Assembly: GCA_947476485.1 (NCBI GenBank)
Contig: CANJQU010000006.1
Span: 1 to 64,000, forward strand
DNA length: 64,000 bases
Reading direction: 5' to 3'
DNA from: Chitinophagaceae bacterium
GTDB taxonomy: Bacteria > Bacteroidota > Bacteroidia > Chitinophagales > Chitinophagaceae
The position numbers were made by a program, and so were the translations under genes. Below are positions 17,956 through 26,956 of the stretch, in pieces (the first letter of the stretch is position 1; each line of letters starts with the position of its first letter). The notes beneath the pieces were generated by a model, which saw nothing but the letters and a program-made list of their open reading frames with translations, was not told where the DNA came from and ran no database searches.

Positions 17956-18992
17956 TGAAGAAGGCTGTTGTCATATTGTCCATTGTGTGTTTCGCCCTGG
18001 TTGGTTTCACCGGTGTGAATAAATACTTCATAATTACGAACGAGGACGTGGCTTTGAAAGTACCGAAAGGATTTCCGAAGCCTCACTACAGATTCAAAAA
18101 CAATACCCCCAGCCCAGAAATATTTGTACTTGGGAGAAAACTCTTTTACGACCCCATACTTTCCAGGGACAGCACCATAAGCTGTGCAAGCTGCCACCAG
18201 CGCATCGCTGCGTTTGGTCATATAGATCATGCACTGAGCCATGGTATAAACGGGCTCATAGGGAAGCGAAATGTACCTGCCTTGCAAAACCTGATCTGGA
18301 AGGATGCCTTCATGTGGGATGGCGGTGTGAATCACCTTGAGGTGCAACCGGTGAGCCCGCTTACCAACCCGATAGAGATGAATGAATCCATTGCTCATGT
18401 GCTTGAAAAATTACGGCAACATAAAGCATATGCAGAAGAGTTCAGGATAGCATTTGGCGATACTGTTATCAGCTCCGAACGACTATTAAAGTCACTGGCT
18501 CAGTTCACCGGATTAATGATCTCTTCTAACTCACGGTACGATAAGTATATGCGTGGCGAGGATACATTCTCTTTTGCAGAAAAAAACGGACTGGAGATAT
18601 TTCGGAACAAATGCGCATCCTGCCATGAAGAGCCGCTGTTTACAGATAACTCATACCGCAACAATGGGCTAAGGCCGGATACAGCACTGAAAGACAAAGG
18701 AAGAAGCTCAATAACAGGAGCGCAGTTTGATGACTACAAATTTCTTGTACCCAGCCTGCGCAATGTGGAAATGACCTATCCCTATATGCACGACGGGCGA
18801 TTCAGAAAACTAAAGAATGTGATCGATCACTATGCAAGTCCGCAAAACTTCGCACCCGGCACTGCAAAAGAGCTGGATGAGATTGGCACACTCTCAGAGG
18901 AGGACAAGAAGAACCTGATCGCCTTTCTGCTTGCGCTTACAGATAAGACCTTTTTGTACGACCGGCGGTTTGTGGATCCGTTTATGCAGTAA
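17955..18992 (+). CDS. MbnH-like di-heme cytochrome c peroxidase family enzyme
   Basis: This is a 345-residue exported protein with an N-terminal hydrophobic signal/anchor and two heme c motifs, CASCH at 77-81 and CASCH at 220-224. This is the pattern of the bacterial CcP/MauG family. Segments GRKLFYDPILSRDSTISC, NVPALQN, PVSPLTNPIEM and the PSLRNVEMTYPYMHDGRF closing motif are all present. Its gene overlaps mbnP by one base, so an MbnH role (oxidising tryptophan in the partner) is more likely than simple peroxide removal. It ends 24 bp after PFMQ without a private terminator, but a hairpin at 19212 may serve. Confidence 0.9.
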   Translation: MKKAVVILSIVCFALVGFTGVNKYFIITNEDVALKVPKGFPKPHYRFKNNTPSPEIFVLGRKLFYDPILSRDSTISCASCHQRIAAFGHIDHALSHGINGLIGKRNVPALQNLIWKDAFMWDGGVNHLEVQPVSPLTNPIEMNESIAHVLEKLRQHKAYAEEFRIAFGDTVISSERLLKSLAQFTGLMISSNSRYDKYMRGEDTFSFAEKNGLEIFRNKCASCHEEPLFTDNSYRNNGLRPDTALKDKGRSSITGAQFDDYKFLVPSLRNVEMTYPYMHDGRFRKLKNVIDHYASPQNFAPGTAKELDEIGTLSEEDKKNLIAFLLALTDKTFLYDRRFVDPFMQ

Positions 18993-19204
18993 TCTTTACC
19001 GCTGAGGCCCTGAGTTGCAATTTGAAATACAATGTTCATTTATACCACTTAGACCTTTAAAAAATCATTCATCACCAAATCGAATGAGGTGAGATAGTTT
19101 CGGCGTTATCCACGCACAATGGCTATGCTGCTCCTCGCAATAATGGTTTCGTATGGTTTTGATGTTCAACTGGTATTATTTTTACGTGCGACACCTATCA
19201 CGAA

Positions 19205-19233
19205 ACAAAAACCCCGCAGTTCTCACCGCGGGG
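19205..19233 (-). terminator. Terminator of the giant type B sorting-domain gene
   Basis: CCCCGC (19212-19217) pairs with GCGGGG (19228-19233) around a 10-nt loop; on the minus strand the stem is followed by a TTTTTGTTT run. It lies 28 bp past the stop of the minus-strand gene. Confidence 0.8.
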
Positions 19234-19260
19234 CCTGATACGTGATAAAAATCAGTAAAA

Positions 19261-22200
19261 TTACCTAACCAGCGTTACATCGCCCTTTTCTTCGATAGTG
19301 TTGCCACCGCAATCATACTTTATGTAGTAGTAGTAAACATCCATATCCTGCTGCACCCCGCCAAAACCACCATCCCACTCGGGATAGGTGTTAGCGCTTT
19401 GGAAGACGGTTTGTCCCCAGCGGTTCACTATACGGAATTCATGGAAGTTATGAAAACCGTTGAGAATTGGCCGGAACCTGTCGTTACGACCATCGCCGTT
19501 CGGAGTGAATGCAGATGGAAATAAAACAGTACAGCATGCATCAGGATTGAACTGCTGGCTTGACACGGACGCACAACCAAAAGGATCTGTAACGGTAAGT
19601 GATATTTCCGTTCTGCCCTGCTCCAGCCTGCCCCATATGTTCGGCTTATTGTTATTGTTGAAGCAATGCTCCGGTTCCCACAGGTACGAGCAATTGGCAT
19701 TGTTGTAGCGAGCTACAAATAGTATGCTGTCTTCAAGACATAAGTTACCTGTTGATTTTGGTATCGCGTCAAACACTGCACTGGGCAACGCATGCACATG
19801 TATTGTATCCCTGATCGGCACTGATGGGCAGTTGAGATTAGAGATGGCGGTAAGCGTAATTGAGTAGATACCCGAAGCGGGGAATGTGACGATGAATGGT
19901 CCACCATGGTTAGACGATGCAACCAAAAGAGTAGACCCCCCAAAGTCCCACGTATAATCTGTAACGCCCGGCCCGATATGAGCCAAGGCAATGGTCACCG
20001 AATCGCCCAGACAAACATCAGGCTTCACATAGAAGGACGCATCTGGCGAATTAATGTACACCGTCATCGGAATGGTATCCATTGAATTGCAGGCGGCATA
20101 ACCATCTCCAACGATAAGCGTAATGATGTTGCTGCCAAGCACTGTATCGTAGTACATAGTCATTGAGGGGCCGGAAAGTGAGGAACCTGTGTAGAGCACC
20201 CCATTTGACGGCAGCACCCACGAGAATACCTGGCCGGGGAATGTAGGCCCGGAGTAATAGAAGCTGATCGTGTCATCCTGGCAGGCAGTGGGCCGTGCCG
20301 GCAATATTGAAAATGAGGGGTGTACATGAACTGTAACTTGCAACGGAGCACGGGGACCTTCGCATCCCCCCACACTCTGGCTCACATACCATGTGGTAAT
20401 ACCGGGAACAGCAGTTGATGGAATTGGCGCAACAAAATCACCCACACCTCCTGTAGCTGCTGTGTACCAAAGCAGGTTGTTACCTACTGCAGTAAGTGGT
20501 GCGGCTGGATCGCTTTGGCAATAATCAATATTAGTTGCAACAGGAGCCGCCGGCAGTGGAATAACAGTGATCATTTCAGTTATTAAACACCCCGTGGCAA
20601 GTGTATATGTAATGGTGGCAGTGCCTGCGGCAATACCGGTAAGCGTGCCTGCGCCATCTATGGTAGCAATACCAATATTGCTGCTGGCCCATGTACCTCC
20701 GGGACTTGCATCAATTAGAGTGGTTGAGGAGCCCAGACACACGCTTGCCGCCCCACCGATAGCACCGGGTAGTGGATTTACAACCACAGGAATAGTAGTA
20801 TAGCATCCGCCGGGCAGTGTATAGGTAATGGTAACCAGCCCCGCGGAAACACCAGTTACAATACCCCCGGCATTAACAGTCGCTGTACCAGTGCTGCTGC
20901 TGCTCCATGCGCCACCGGGTGAAATATCAGACAAAGAAGTAGTAAGCCCTTCACAAACATTAGTAATGCCCGATATCGCTGCCGGTACCGAATTCACGGT
21001 AACAACGCGGGTAGTCCGGCAACCGGCACCGGAGGTATATGTTATAGTAGCTGTTCCTCCAGAAATACCAGTAACAATGCCGGAGCCAAGACCAATTGAG
21101 GCAATAGCGGGTGTTCCCGAACTCCAGGTCCCGCCAACTGTGGCATCGGCAAGGTTAGTAGTAGCGCCTACACACAACACCGCAGTGCCGGTGATGGGAG
21201 CTACATTGACCACCGTAAATGTTACTGTTGCAAAGCAACCGGCCGGCGTCATATAGCTAATGGTTGTAGAACCAACAGATACGGCAGTTACAACACCGGT
21301 AGCGCTGATCGTAGCCACGCCAGTATTAGAACTGCTCCAGGTGCCACCGCCCGTGGCATCATTAAGAGCGGAGGTACCCCCAACACATGCCGTTGTTGTT
21401 CCTGTTATCGGTGTAATTGGATTAACGGTTACGACCGCAGATACTGAACATCCCGATGCTGTAGTATAAATGATGGTTGAAGTGCCGCCTGAAATACCTG
21501 TAACGACGCCTGTTGCCAGTCCGATAGTGGCAACAGAAGTAGTACCTGAGCTCCATGTGCCACCGCCCGCTACATCAGTAAGCGTTGTAGTGCTGCCCTG
21601 GCATACGATCATCGTTCCTGTGATCGGAGCCAGCGGGTTAACTGTAACAACAGCAGATGCAGTGCAGCCGGCCGCGGTTGTATAAATTATAGTAGTTGTG
21701 CCGTTGGAAATCGCCGTTACAAGCCCTGTGCCGAGACCGATAGTGGCAACAGCAGGCGTGCCGCTGCTCCATGTGCCGCCGGGTGTTGCGTCAGTAAGTG
21801 TGGTTACAGCGCCGGCGCATAAAGTAAGTGTACCCAGTATAGGCGAGATCGGGTTAACTGTAACGATCGCGTTGACCGTACAACCCGCGGCTGTCGTGTA
21901 TACTATCGTTGTAGTTCCCCCGGAAATGCCGGTAACAATACCGGTTCCAAGGCCTATTGTAGCCACACCCGGAGAACCAGAGCTCCAGGTACCGCCACCG
22001 GCAGCGTCTGTGAGTGTCGTTGTGTTGCCCTGGCACACAGTCAAAGTTCCGGATATCGGGGCGATAGGGCTAACTGTAACAACGGCAGATGCAGTGCAGC
22101 CGGCAGCTGTGGTATATACCACAGTCGTGGTCCCGTTAGCAACCCCGGTTACAAGCCCGGTACCAGCGCCAATTGTAGCAACTGCGGGAGTGCCGCTGCT

Positions 22201-25194
22201 CCATGTGCCTCCGGCTGTGGCATCAGTGAGTGTGGTCGTACTGCCCGCGCATAAGGTCAGCGTACCTAAAATCGGGGATATCGGGTTAACGGTAACTACA
22301 GCGCTGACCGTACATCCCGCGCCTGTTGTGTAAACTATCGTGGATGTACCACCGGCAATGCCGGTCACGATACCTGTTCCAAGACCAATCGTTGCAACGC
22401 CGGGTGAACCGGAGCTCCATGTGCCGCCACCGGCAGCATCTGTAAGTGTCGTCGTACTGCCTTGGCAAACCCTTAAGGTGCCTGAAATTGGGGCAAGCGG
22501 GGTAACGGTTACTACCGCTGATGCGGTACAACCTGCGGCAGTAGTATACACAACTGTTGTTGTGCCATTGGTAAGCGCAGTAACCAGCCCTGTAGCCAGA
22601 CCTATTGTAGCAACCGCGGGAGTCCCCGAGCTCCATGTGCCCCCCGGTGTAGCATCAGTGAGTGTAGTGGTGCTGCCGGCACACAAAATTAATGTGCCAA
22701 GGATGGGAGTTATCGGATTGACAGTAACTATCGCAGTGGCAGTGCAACCCGCGGCTGTGGTGTAGGTTATTATTGATGTACCGGAAGCAACGCCAGTAAC
22801 TATTCCTGTTGCACCAATTGTTGCAACGCCGGGCGTTCCTGAACTCCAGGTACCGCCACCAGTAGCATCATTGAGCGCTGTGGTCCCGCCGGGGCAGACA
22901 CTTAGTGTACCCGTGATGGGGGCAACGGTATTGACCGTGACGATAGCGGTTACATAACAGGTAGCGCTGCCATAAGTAATTACTGCTGTGCCCGCTGCAA
23001 CTCCGGTTACCAGCCCGCCGGCAGTAATAGAAGCTATGCCGGGGCTGCCACTGGTCCAGCCTCCGCCCACCGTAGCATCGGTCAATAATGAATTGCCGCC
23101 TATACATACAGAACGGTTACCTAAAATTGGCGTCGGAGGCGCTATAACAGTTACCACTACTGTGGCCTTGCAACCCGTTGCCGTGTTTGTAAAAGTGATC
23201 GTGGTAGTACCGGGAGAAACCGCATTAACAACGCCACCGGGACTTGTAATAGTAGCCACACCTGGTGTGCTGCTCGTCCAGGTATGCGCTCCGGCCGTAG
23301 CATCTGTTAGCGTTGTACTGCTGCCAACACATAGTGTCGTAGTGCCGGATATCGGAGCGACAGAATTAACGACAACATTAACGCTGCCCGTTGCAGTAAT
23401 GCCGCAGGCGTCAGTAATAGTGAGATTATATAAAGTCGTAGCACCGGGCGACACAACAACCGGCGAACCAGCAAGCGGACCCGGGGTCCACGAGTAGCTG
23501 TAAGGAGGCACGCCATACATACCTGTACCTGTGAGCGTTGTTGACCCGCCAACACAAATAGACGCAGGAGCAGCAGTTGCCGATACGAACTCCACTGTAT
23601 GGCCTTCCACTATGATGCTCAGGTTAGAGCCTGAGTTAATGTATAATGGACTGCACGCCGCTTTGGCGCCCAGAGTCTCATAAAAATACATGGTAATGCC
23701 CAGGTTGTGCGGCGCACACTGCGGCGGCGGAATACAGCCTCCAAAATCGGAGAACATAGTATAAAGCGCTGTACCGTCTGCTGTGCAGGTACCAGGCCCC
23801 GGAATATTACAAAACCAGTAAAGGCCGCCAAAACCAGTGGGAGGTATTGGGCTTCTGCATCCGCCCGTAATGTAAAAGTCAATAGCACCGTCTGACAACC
23901 ACCCAATACTGTTTGTAATGTAAATAAATGCATAACGGATATCCGTGAGCGTGGCGTTGGCCGGTGTTGTGGCGTTATTGAAATACGGACAGCCAGACAT
24001 TGGCGCCAGCGCAGCGCTGTATGAAGAACCGTTTACAACAGAGACTGTAGTGGTTGATACCAGCGGATCCACAATTACCGGGTACGATGCCGCAGGGCGA
24101 TCCAGGAAATCTCCCGGAACTGCGATATCGAGTGTATTGCCATCAATGTAATAATCGAGCAACTGCATGGTGTTCCTGATGTTGTTCTTTTCACAGACGT
24201 TCGCTGCAGAAATAACATACTCTTGTTCCCCCGCTGCATTCCTTACTTCCAGGTTGTCAGCAATCTTAGTCTTACCGCCTGAGAATAATGATAAGCCGTT
24301 ATCCATTTTCAGGTGATCCCGTATCAGCAGTTTGCCGCCTGCATATTCCGGCATCGCATGGTTAATGTAAAAGTTCGTCTTAACAGCGCCACGAACCGTG
24401 TGCATCTCAATATCGATCCCGGGCCATGCATTCGTCACATACACGCCCTCATCGCCGGCCGTGTGGTTGGTCCAGTTTGCATTACCTAATGTAACCATGC
24501 GGCCATCTGGCTTAGCAAACAACAGCTCCAGATTGTGGTTGAACTCCAGTCGCTTTCCTTCTTTGCCCAACGATGAGAAATTATCACCACTGGTAGTATT
24601 GATAACAACTGGCACGGGCTGCTCGGTAGCTGCATAAATACCGCGACGCAGGTTATCAGGTGTGAGTGACGCCTTTACTGTCATCCAGTTACCGCGCGCA
24701 TCTTTATAGTGTGCCGGCAATGACGTTGTCTGTACAAGTATGTCCTTACCTCCGTCTGTTCCCGATGTTCCCTCTTTTAAAAATGTCTTCGAAAATTCAG
24801 TGCGTTTCCCGATCAGCTCGTAACAATTGCTACAGGGCGCATCCGCAAAAAGCATTCCTGCTTCCGGATGATCTTCATAACCGGCATTCAGCAGCATAGC
24901 TTCACCGGTGGTATTTTTTGAAGGCCTCCTGAATGTAGAATAATTGCCTGGGGCGTTCCCCTTCACTGTGTTCTTGCTTTGTCTGCCTGTGGCATGCGCG
25001 GCATGCTGTGGCAATGCAGGTGTATTATGAGACAAGTCAGAAAGGAATGCGCCACCTGTGAGATGCGGTGTAACTGATTCCTTCACATGCTTCCCCATAA
25101 CACCCTGTGCGAAAACCCGGTTAAATGGAGAGATAAGTAGTGTTGCCCCGGTTATTATAAATGGGATAAATGACCGTGTAAAAACAAATTTCAT
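19261..25194 (-). CDS. Giant secreted BIG2-repeat protein with type B (CHU_C) sorting domain
   Basis: This is a 1977-residue surface protein. A signal peptide (to about residue 30, VFAQ) leads into an N-terminal region of about 500 residues, with a C-x2-C (CSNC) near residue 120 and several beta-rich segments, that I cannot assign. One Ig/PKD-like domain follows, then 13 tandem BIG2-like repeats of about 72 residues, each opening P-I-x-G-T-x-x-x-C-x-G and containing GGTWSSG..GVATIG...G.VTG. Several PKD-like domains come next. The last about 90 residues (LFPSAFTPNGDGRNDRF ... IVNRWGQTVF ... YYYYIKYDCGG) are the gliding motility-associated/type B T9SS sorting domain. It is the only type B protein in the window. 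It probably acts as a long adhesin or matrix fibre; ligand unknown. Confidence 0.9.
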   Translation of the reverse strand: MKFVFTRSFIPFIITGATLLISPFNRVFAQGVMGKHVKESVTPHLTGGAFLSDLSHNTPALPQHAAHATGRQSKNTVKGNAPGNYSTFRRPSKNTTGEAMLLNAGYEDHPEAGMLFADAPCSNCYELIGKRTEFSKTFLKEGTSGTDGGKDILVQTTSLPAHYKDARGNWMTVKASLTPDNLRRGIYAATEQPVPVVINTTSGDNFSSLGKEGKRLEFNHNLELLFAKPDGRMVTLGNANWTNHTAGDEGVYVTNAWPGIDIEMHTVRGAVKTNFYINHAMPEYAGGKLLIRDHLKMDNGLSLFSGGKTKIADNLEVRNAAGEQEYVISAANVCEKNNIRNTMQLLDYYIDGNTLDIAVPGDFLDRPAASYPVIVDPLVSTTTVSVVNGSSYSAALAPMSGCPYFNNATTPANATLTDIRYAFIYITNSIGWLSDGAIDFYITGGCRSPIPPTGFGGLYWFCNIPGPGTCTADGTALYTMFSDFGGCIPPPQCAPHNLGITMYFYETLGAKAACSPLYINSGSNLSIIVEGHTVEFVSATAAPASICVGGSTTLTGTGMYGVPPYSYSWTPGPLAGSPVVVSPGATTLYNLTITDACGITATGSVNVVVNSVAPISGTTTLCVGSSTTLTDATAGAHTWTSSTPGVATITSPGGVVNAVSPGTTTITFTNTATGCKATVVVTVIAPPTPILGNRSVCIGGNSLLTDATVGGGWTSGSPGIASITAGGLVTGVAAGTAVITYGSATCYVTAIVTVNTVAPITGTLSVCPGGTTALNDATGGGTWSSGTPGVATIGATGIVTGVASGTSIITYTTAAGCTATAIVTVNPITPILGTLILCAGSTTTLTDATPGGTWSSGTPAVATIGLATGLVTALTNGTTTVVYTTAAGCTASAVVTVTPLAPISGTLRVCQGSTTTLTDAAGGGTWSSGSPGVATIGLGTGIVTGIAGGTSTIVYTTGAGCTVSAVVTVNPISPILGTLTLCAGSTTTLTDATAGGTWSSGTPAVATIGAGTGLVTGVANGTTTVVYTTAAGCTASAVVTVSPIAPISGTLTVCQGNTTTLTDAAGGGTWSSGSPGVATIGLGTGIVTGISGGTTTIVYTTAAGCTVNAIVTVNPISPILGTLTLCAGAVTTLTDATPGGTWSSGTPAVATIGLGTGLVTAISNGTTTIIYTTAAGCTASAVVTVNPLAPITGTMIVCQGSTTTLTDVAGGGTWSSGTTSVATIGLATGVVTGISGGTSTIIYTTASGCSVSAVVTVNPITPITGTTTACVGGTSALNDATGGGTWSSSNTGVATISATGVVTAVSVGSTTISYMTPAGCFATVTFTVVNVAPITGTAVLCVGATTNLADATVGGTWSSGTPAIASIGLGSGIVTGISGGTATITYTSGAGCRTTRVVTVNSVPAAISGITNVCEGLTTSLSDISPGGAWSSSSTGTATVNAGGIVTGVSAGLVTITYTLPGGCYTTIPVVVNPLPGAIGGAASVCLGSSTTLIDASPGGTWASSNIGIATIDGAGTLTGIAAGTATITYTLATGCLITEMITVIPLPAAPVATNIDYCQSDPAAPLTAVGNNLLWYTAATGGVGDFVAPIPSTAVPGITTWYVSQSVGGCEGPRAPLQVTVHVHPSFSILPARPTACQDDTISFYYSGPTFPGQVFSWVLPSNGVLYTGSSLSGPSMTMYYDTVLGSNIITLIVGDGYAACNSMDTIPMTVYINSPDASFYVKPDVCLGDSVTIALAHIGPGVTDYTWDFGGSTLLVASSNHGGPFIVTFPASGIYSITLTAISNLNCPSVPIRDTIHVHALPSAVFDAIPKSTGNLCLEDSILFVARYNNANCSYLWEPEHCFNNNNKPNIWGRLEQGRTEISLTVTDPFGCASVSSQQFNPDACCTVLFPSAFTPNGDGRNDRFRPILNGFHNFHEFRIVNRWGQTVFQSANTYPEWDGGFGGVQQDMDVYYYYIKYDCGGNTIEEKGDVTLVR
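20548..23362 (-). repeat. 13-unit BIG2 repeat array inside the type B giant protein
   Basis: There are thirteen in-frame units of about 71-73 codons (about 216 bp). Units at the two ends are the most divergent; units 3-9 are the most alike. Boundaries are approximate, set at the P-I-x-G of each unit. Repeat DNA also produces long open frames on the opposite strand, which are not genes. Confidence 0.85.
21412..22713 (-). repeat. Higher-order (two-unit) repeat within the BIG2 array
   Basis: Units 4 to 9 alternate between two types. Units 4, 6 and 8 open PILGTL.LCAG and contain SSGTPAVATIG. Units 5, 7 and 9 open PISGTL.VCQG or PITGTM.VCQG and contain AGGGTWSSG. The block is therefore three copies of a dimer of about 434 bp. 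This indicates expansion by duplication of pairs, not single units. Confidence 0.8.
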
Positions 25195-25445
25195 GAGTTT
25201 GCGGTATTAATAAAACGAGCCTGAAAAACACTAATAATAAAGACAATGCTATGAATAAAGAAGTTGGGTATAACTCACTTCTTTACAATAGCACTACGTA
25301 ATATTATAAAAATCACATAAAAATAGCCTATTATCACATATTTTCAGAAAAATATTCCTGATTTTTGTTAACATTACAAAACAAATTATACCCTGCGTAG
25401 TCAACACATTCAGGGCTAATATCAGCGTATTATTAACCAATAAGC

Positions 25446-26042
25446 ATTGGCCACCAACCTCATTTTCGCAACATCAACAACTTAATCCCAGGCCTACGAT
25501 CAGGCGATAGCGAGGCCTATAGAAAACTGGTAGCAGACTACCAGCAAAAGGTGTTCAACACAGCCATCAGCATGGTGCAGGATCACGGGACTGCCGAAGA
25601 TATTTCACAGGATGTTTTTGTAACTGTATTCAAGTCGATTCTGTCCTTTAACGAGCAGTCGTCATTAACTACATGGATATACCGGATCACAGTGAATAAA
25701 TGTCTTGACCACCTGCGGACAAAAAAAAGGCAAAAGGCAAACCCGTTCAGTCAATTTTTTCAAAAAACAGGAGTTCAAATGGAGGACAAACCGGGTTTTG
25801 ACCATCCAGGCATACAATTGGAGCGAAGAGAAACAGCGCGATATCTGTTTGAGGCGATAGAACACCTGCCTGAAAACCAGAAAATCGCTTTCATCCTGGC
25901 ACACATAGAGGATCTGCCACAGAAAGAAATAGCAGAGACCATGAATATGTCGTTAAAAGCAGTGGAATCATTACTGCAAAGAGCGAAAGTAATGCTGAGG
26001 CGAAAACTATCAGACATCTACGACCGAAGGAAAAACACTTGA
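25446..26042 (+). CDS. ECF-type RNA polymerase sigma factor (start codon uncertain)
   Basis: This is a sigma-70 family group 4 factor. Region 2 is DISQDVFVTVFKSILSF with TTWIYRITVNKCLDHLR, and region 4 is LPENQKIAFILAHIEDLPQKEIAETMNMS with KAVESLLQRAK. The first standard start in frame is GTG 25551, but that would cut off conserved region 2.1. The frame upstream is open to a TAA at 25434 and reads NLIPGLRSGDSEAYRKLVADYQ, exactly what the family has there. No ATG, GTG or TTG occurs in that stretch, so an ATT (25446) or similar rare start is likely, and 25446 is a guess. It heads a trio with an anti-sigma candidate and a CnrX/CpxP-like sensor. It probably controls an envelope or metal stress response. 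Confidence 0.8.
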   Translation: MGHQPHFRNINNLIPGLRSGDSEAYRKLVADYQQKVFNTAISMVQDHGTAEDISQDVFVTVFKSILSFNEQSSLTTWIYRITVNKCLDHLRTKKRQKANPFSQFFQKTGVQMEDKPGFDHPGIQLERRETARYLFEAIEHLPENQKIAFILAHIEDLPQKEIAETMNMSLKAVESLLQRAKVMLRRKLSDIYDRRKNT

Positions 26043-26063
26043 ACAACGTCTAAACAATGTATT

Positions 26064-26360
26064 ATGGCAAATGATCTTAAAAAAGAAAACTGGATAAATG
26101 AGGCGCTTAACGCAGCTTCTGGTATACGGCGGGCATATCCGGCAGCAGGCTTTTATGAGCGTGTAATTGGTCAGATTAACCAGCCAAAAGATATCGCAGC
26201 GCTGCCAGGCAAACATTGGCTGGTAGCTGCCGTACTATTGTTTACCATAAATATCGCTTCGATAGCATATACGATTGAACAAAGTAAAAAAACACCCGGC
26301 ACTACAATATCGGGGCTGTTACTAACAGAAATTCAAACAGGCTCAACTTATAACTACTAA
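26064..26360 (+). CDS. Small single-pass membrane protein, candidate anti-sigma factor
   Basis: This is a 98-residue protein with a charged, helical cytosolic N-terminus (NDLKKENWINEALNAASGIRRAYPAAGFYERVIGQI), one transmembrane helix at about 52-68 (WLVAAVLLFTINIASIAYTI), and a short periplasmic tail. It lies 21 bp after the sigma factor gene and abuts the sensor gene. Size, topology and position match CnrY-type anti-sigma factors of the cnrYXH system. No sequence family is recognised, so the role is inferred from context. Confidence 0.6.
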   Translation: MANDLKKENWINEALNAASGIRRAYPAAGFYERVIGQINQPKDIAALPGKHWLVAAVLLFTINIASIAYTIEQSKKTPGTTISGLLLTEIQTGSTYNY

Positions 26361-26363
26361 GTG

Positions 26364-26918
26364 ATGAACGAATACAAAGGCCTGCGTTTTTGGAAATGGA
26401 CGGTAATCTTACTTGCGCTTTGCAACATTTGCCTGTTACTTGTAATGTGGATCAAACCACACTCCTTGTTTGGGCCACCGCACAAAGAGATGCCGCGCGA
26501 TTTCGTGATCCGCAATCTTAAATTCACTGATGACCAGGTAAAAAAATATGATGCATTGATCAGCAATCACAGGCATGCAATGGACCAGGCCAGGGATGAA
26601 GCAAACAACTACCGCAGACAGTTATTTGAGAACCTGTCCCAGCAAGGAAAATTCAATACTGATGCAGATTCATTGGCACGGCTTATCGGTAATGATCAGC
26701 GGCAGATCGAGATCATAACCTACAATCATTTTGTACAGGTGCGGGCAATATGCACTGACACTCAAAAAACAGAGTTTGACAAGATAATCGTTGAAGTAAC
26801 TAAAATGATGCATGGTAGTGGTCACAGGGGCGGACCACCTCATGGCGCTCCACGGAACGGAAAGGATGATAGCCATCTCCCACCCCGGGAGCAGCCTGTA
26901 CCTCCAGAAAATGAATAA
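26364..26918 (+). CDS. CnrX/CpxP-like periplasmic sensor protein
   Basis: This is a 184-residue protein with one N-terminal membrane anchor (about 11-31). Its periplasmic helical domain has the LTxxQ-type pattern LKFTDDQVKKYDALISNHRHAMDQARDEANNYRRQLF, seen in heavy-metal-resistance sensors (PF13801). A histidine-rich, disordered tail follows (MMHGSGHRGGPPHG ... HLPPREQP) that may bind metal. The start could be GTG 26361 or ATG 26364; either begins directly after the stop of the anti-sigma candidate. With the two genes before it, it forms a plausible sensor, anti-sigma and sigma relay. Confidence 0.8.
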   Translation: MNEYKGLRFWKWTVILLALCNICLLLVMWIKPHSLFGPPHKEMPRDFVIRNLKFTDDQVKKYDALISNHRHAMDQARDEANNYRRQLFENLSQQGKFNTDADSLARLIGNDQRQIEIITYNHFVQVRAICTDTQKTEFDKIIVEVTKMMHGSGHRGGPPHGAPRNGKDDSHLPPREQPVPPENE

Positions 26919-26956
26919 CGGATAATGATGTATTTTCACGCCGTTATTACGACACA

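Noticed and set aside
20548-23362. Regular repeats considered as a CRISPR array
   Set aside because: The units are about 216 bp, in frame, protein-coding and divergent. There are no short identical repeats with unique spacers and no cas genes.
20567-23497. Chain of + strand open frames opposite the 19261-25194 gene
   Set aside because: They are antisense shadows of the BIG2 repeats, repeat at the same period as the repeat units, and encode low-complexity Val/Pro/Thr strings. The minus frame has a signal peptide, repeats and sorting domain.
25266-25393. GGGTATAA (25266) and TTATACCC (25386) as a long-range inverted repeat
   Set aside because: Eight bases at more than 110 bp spacing in AT-rich DNA is within chance expectation, and nothing else supports a structure.
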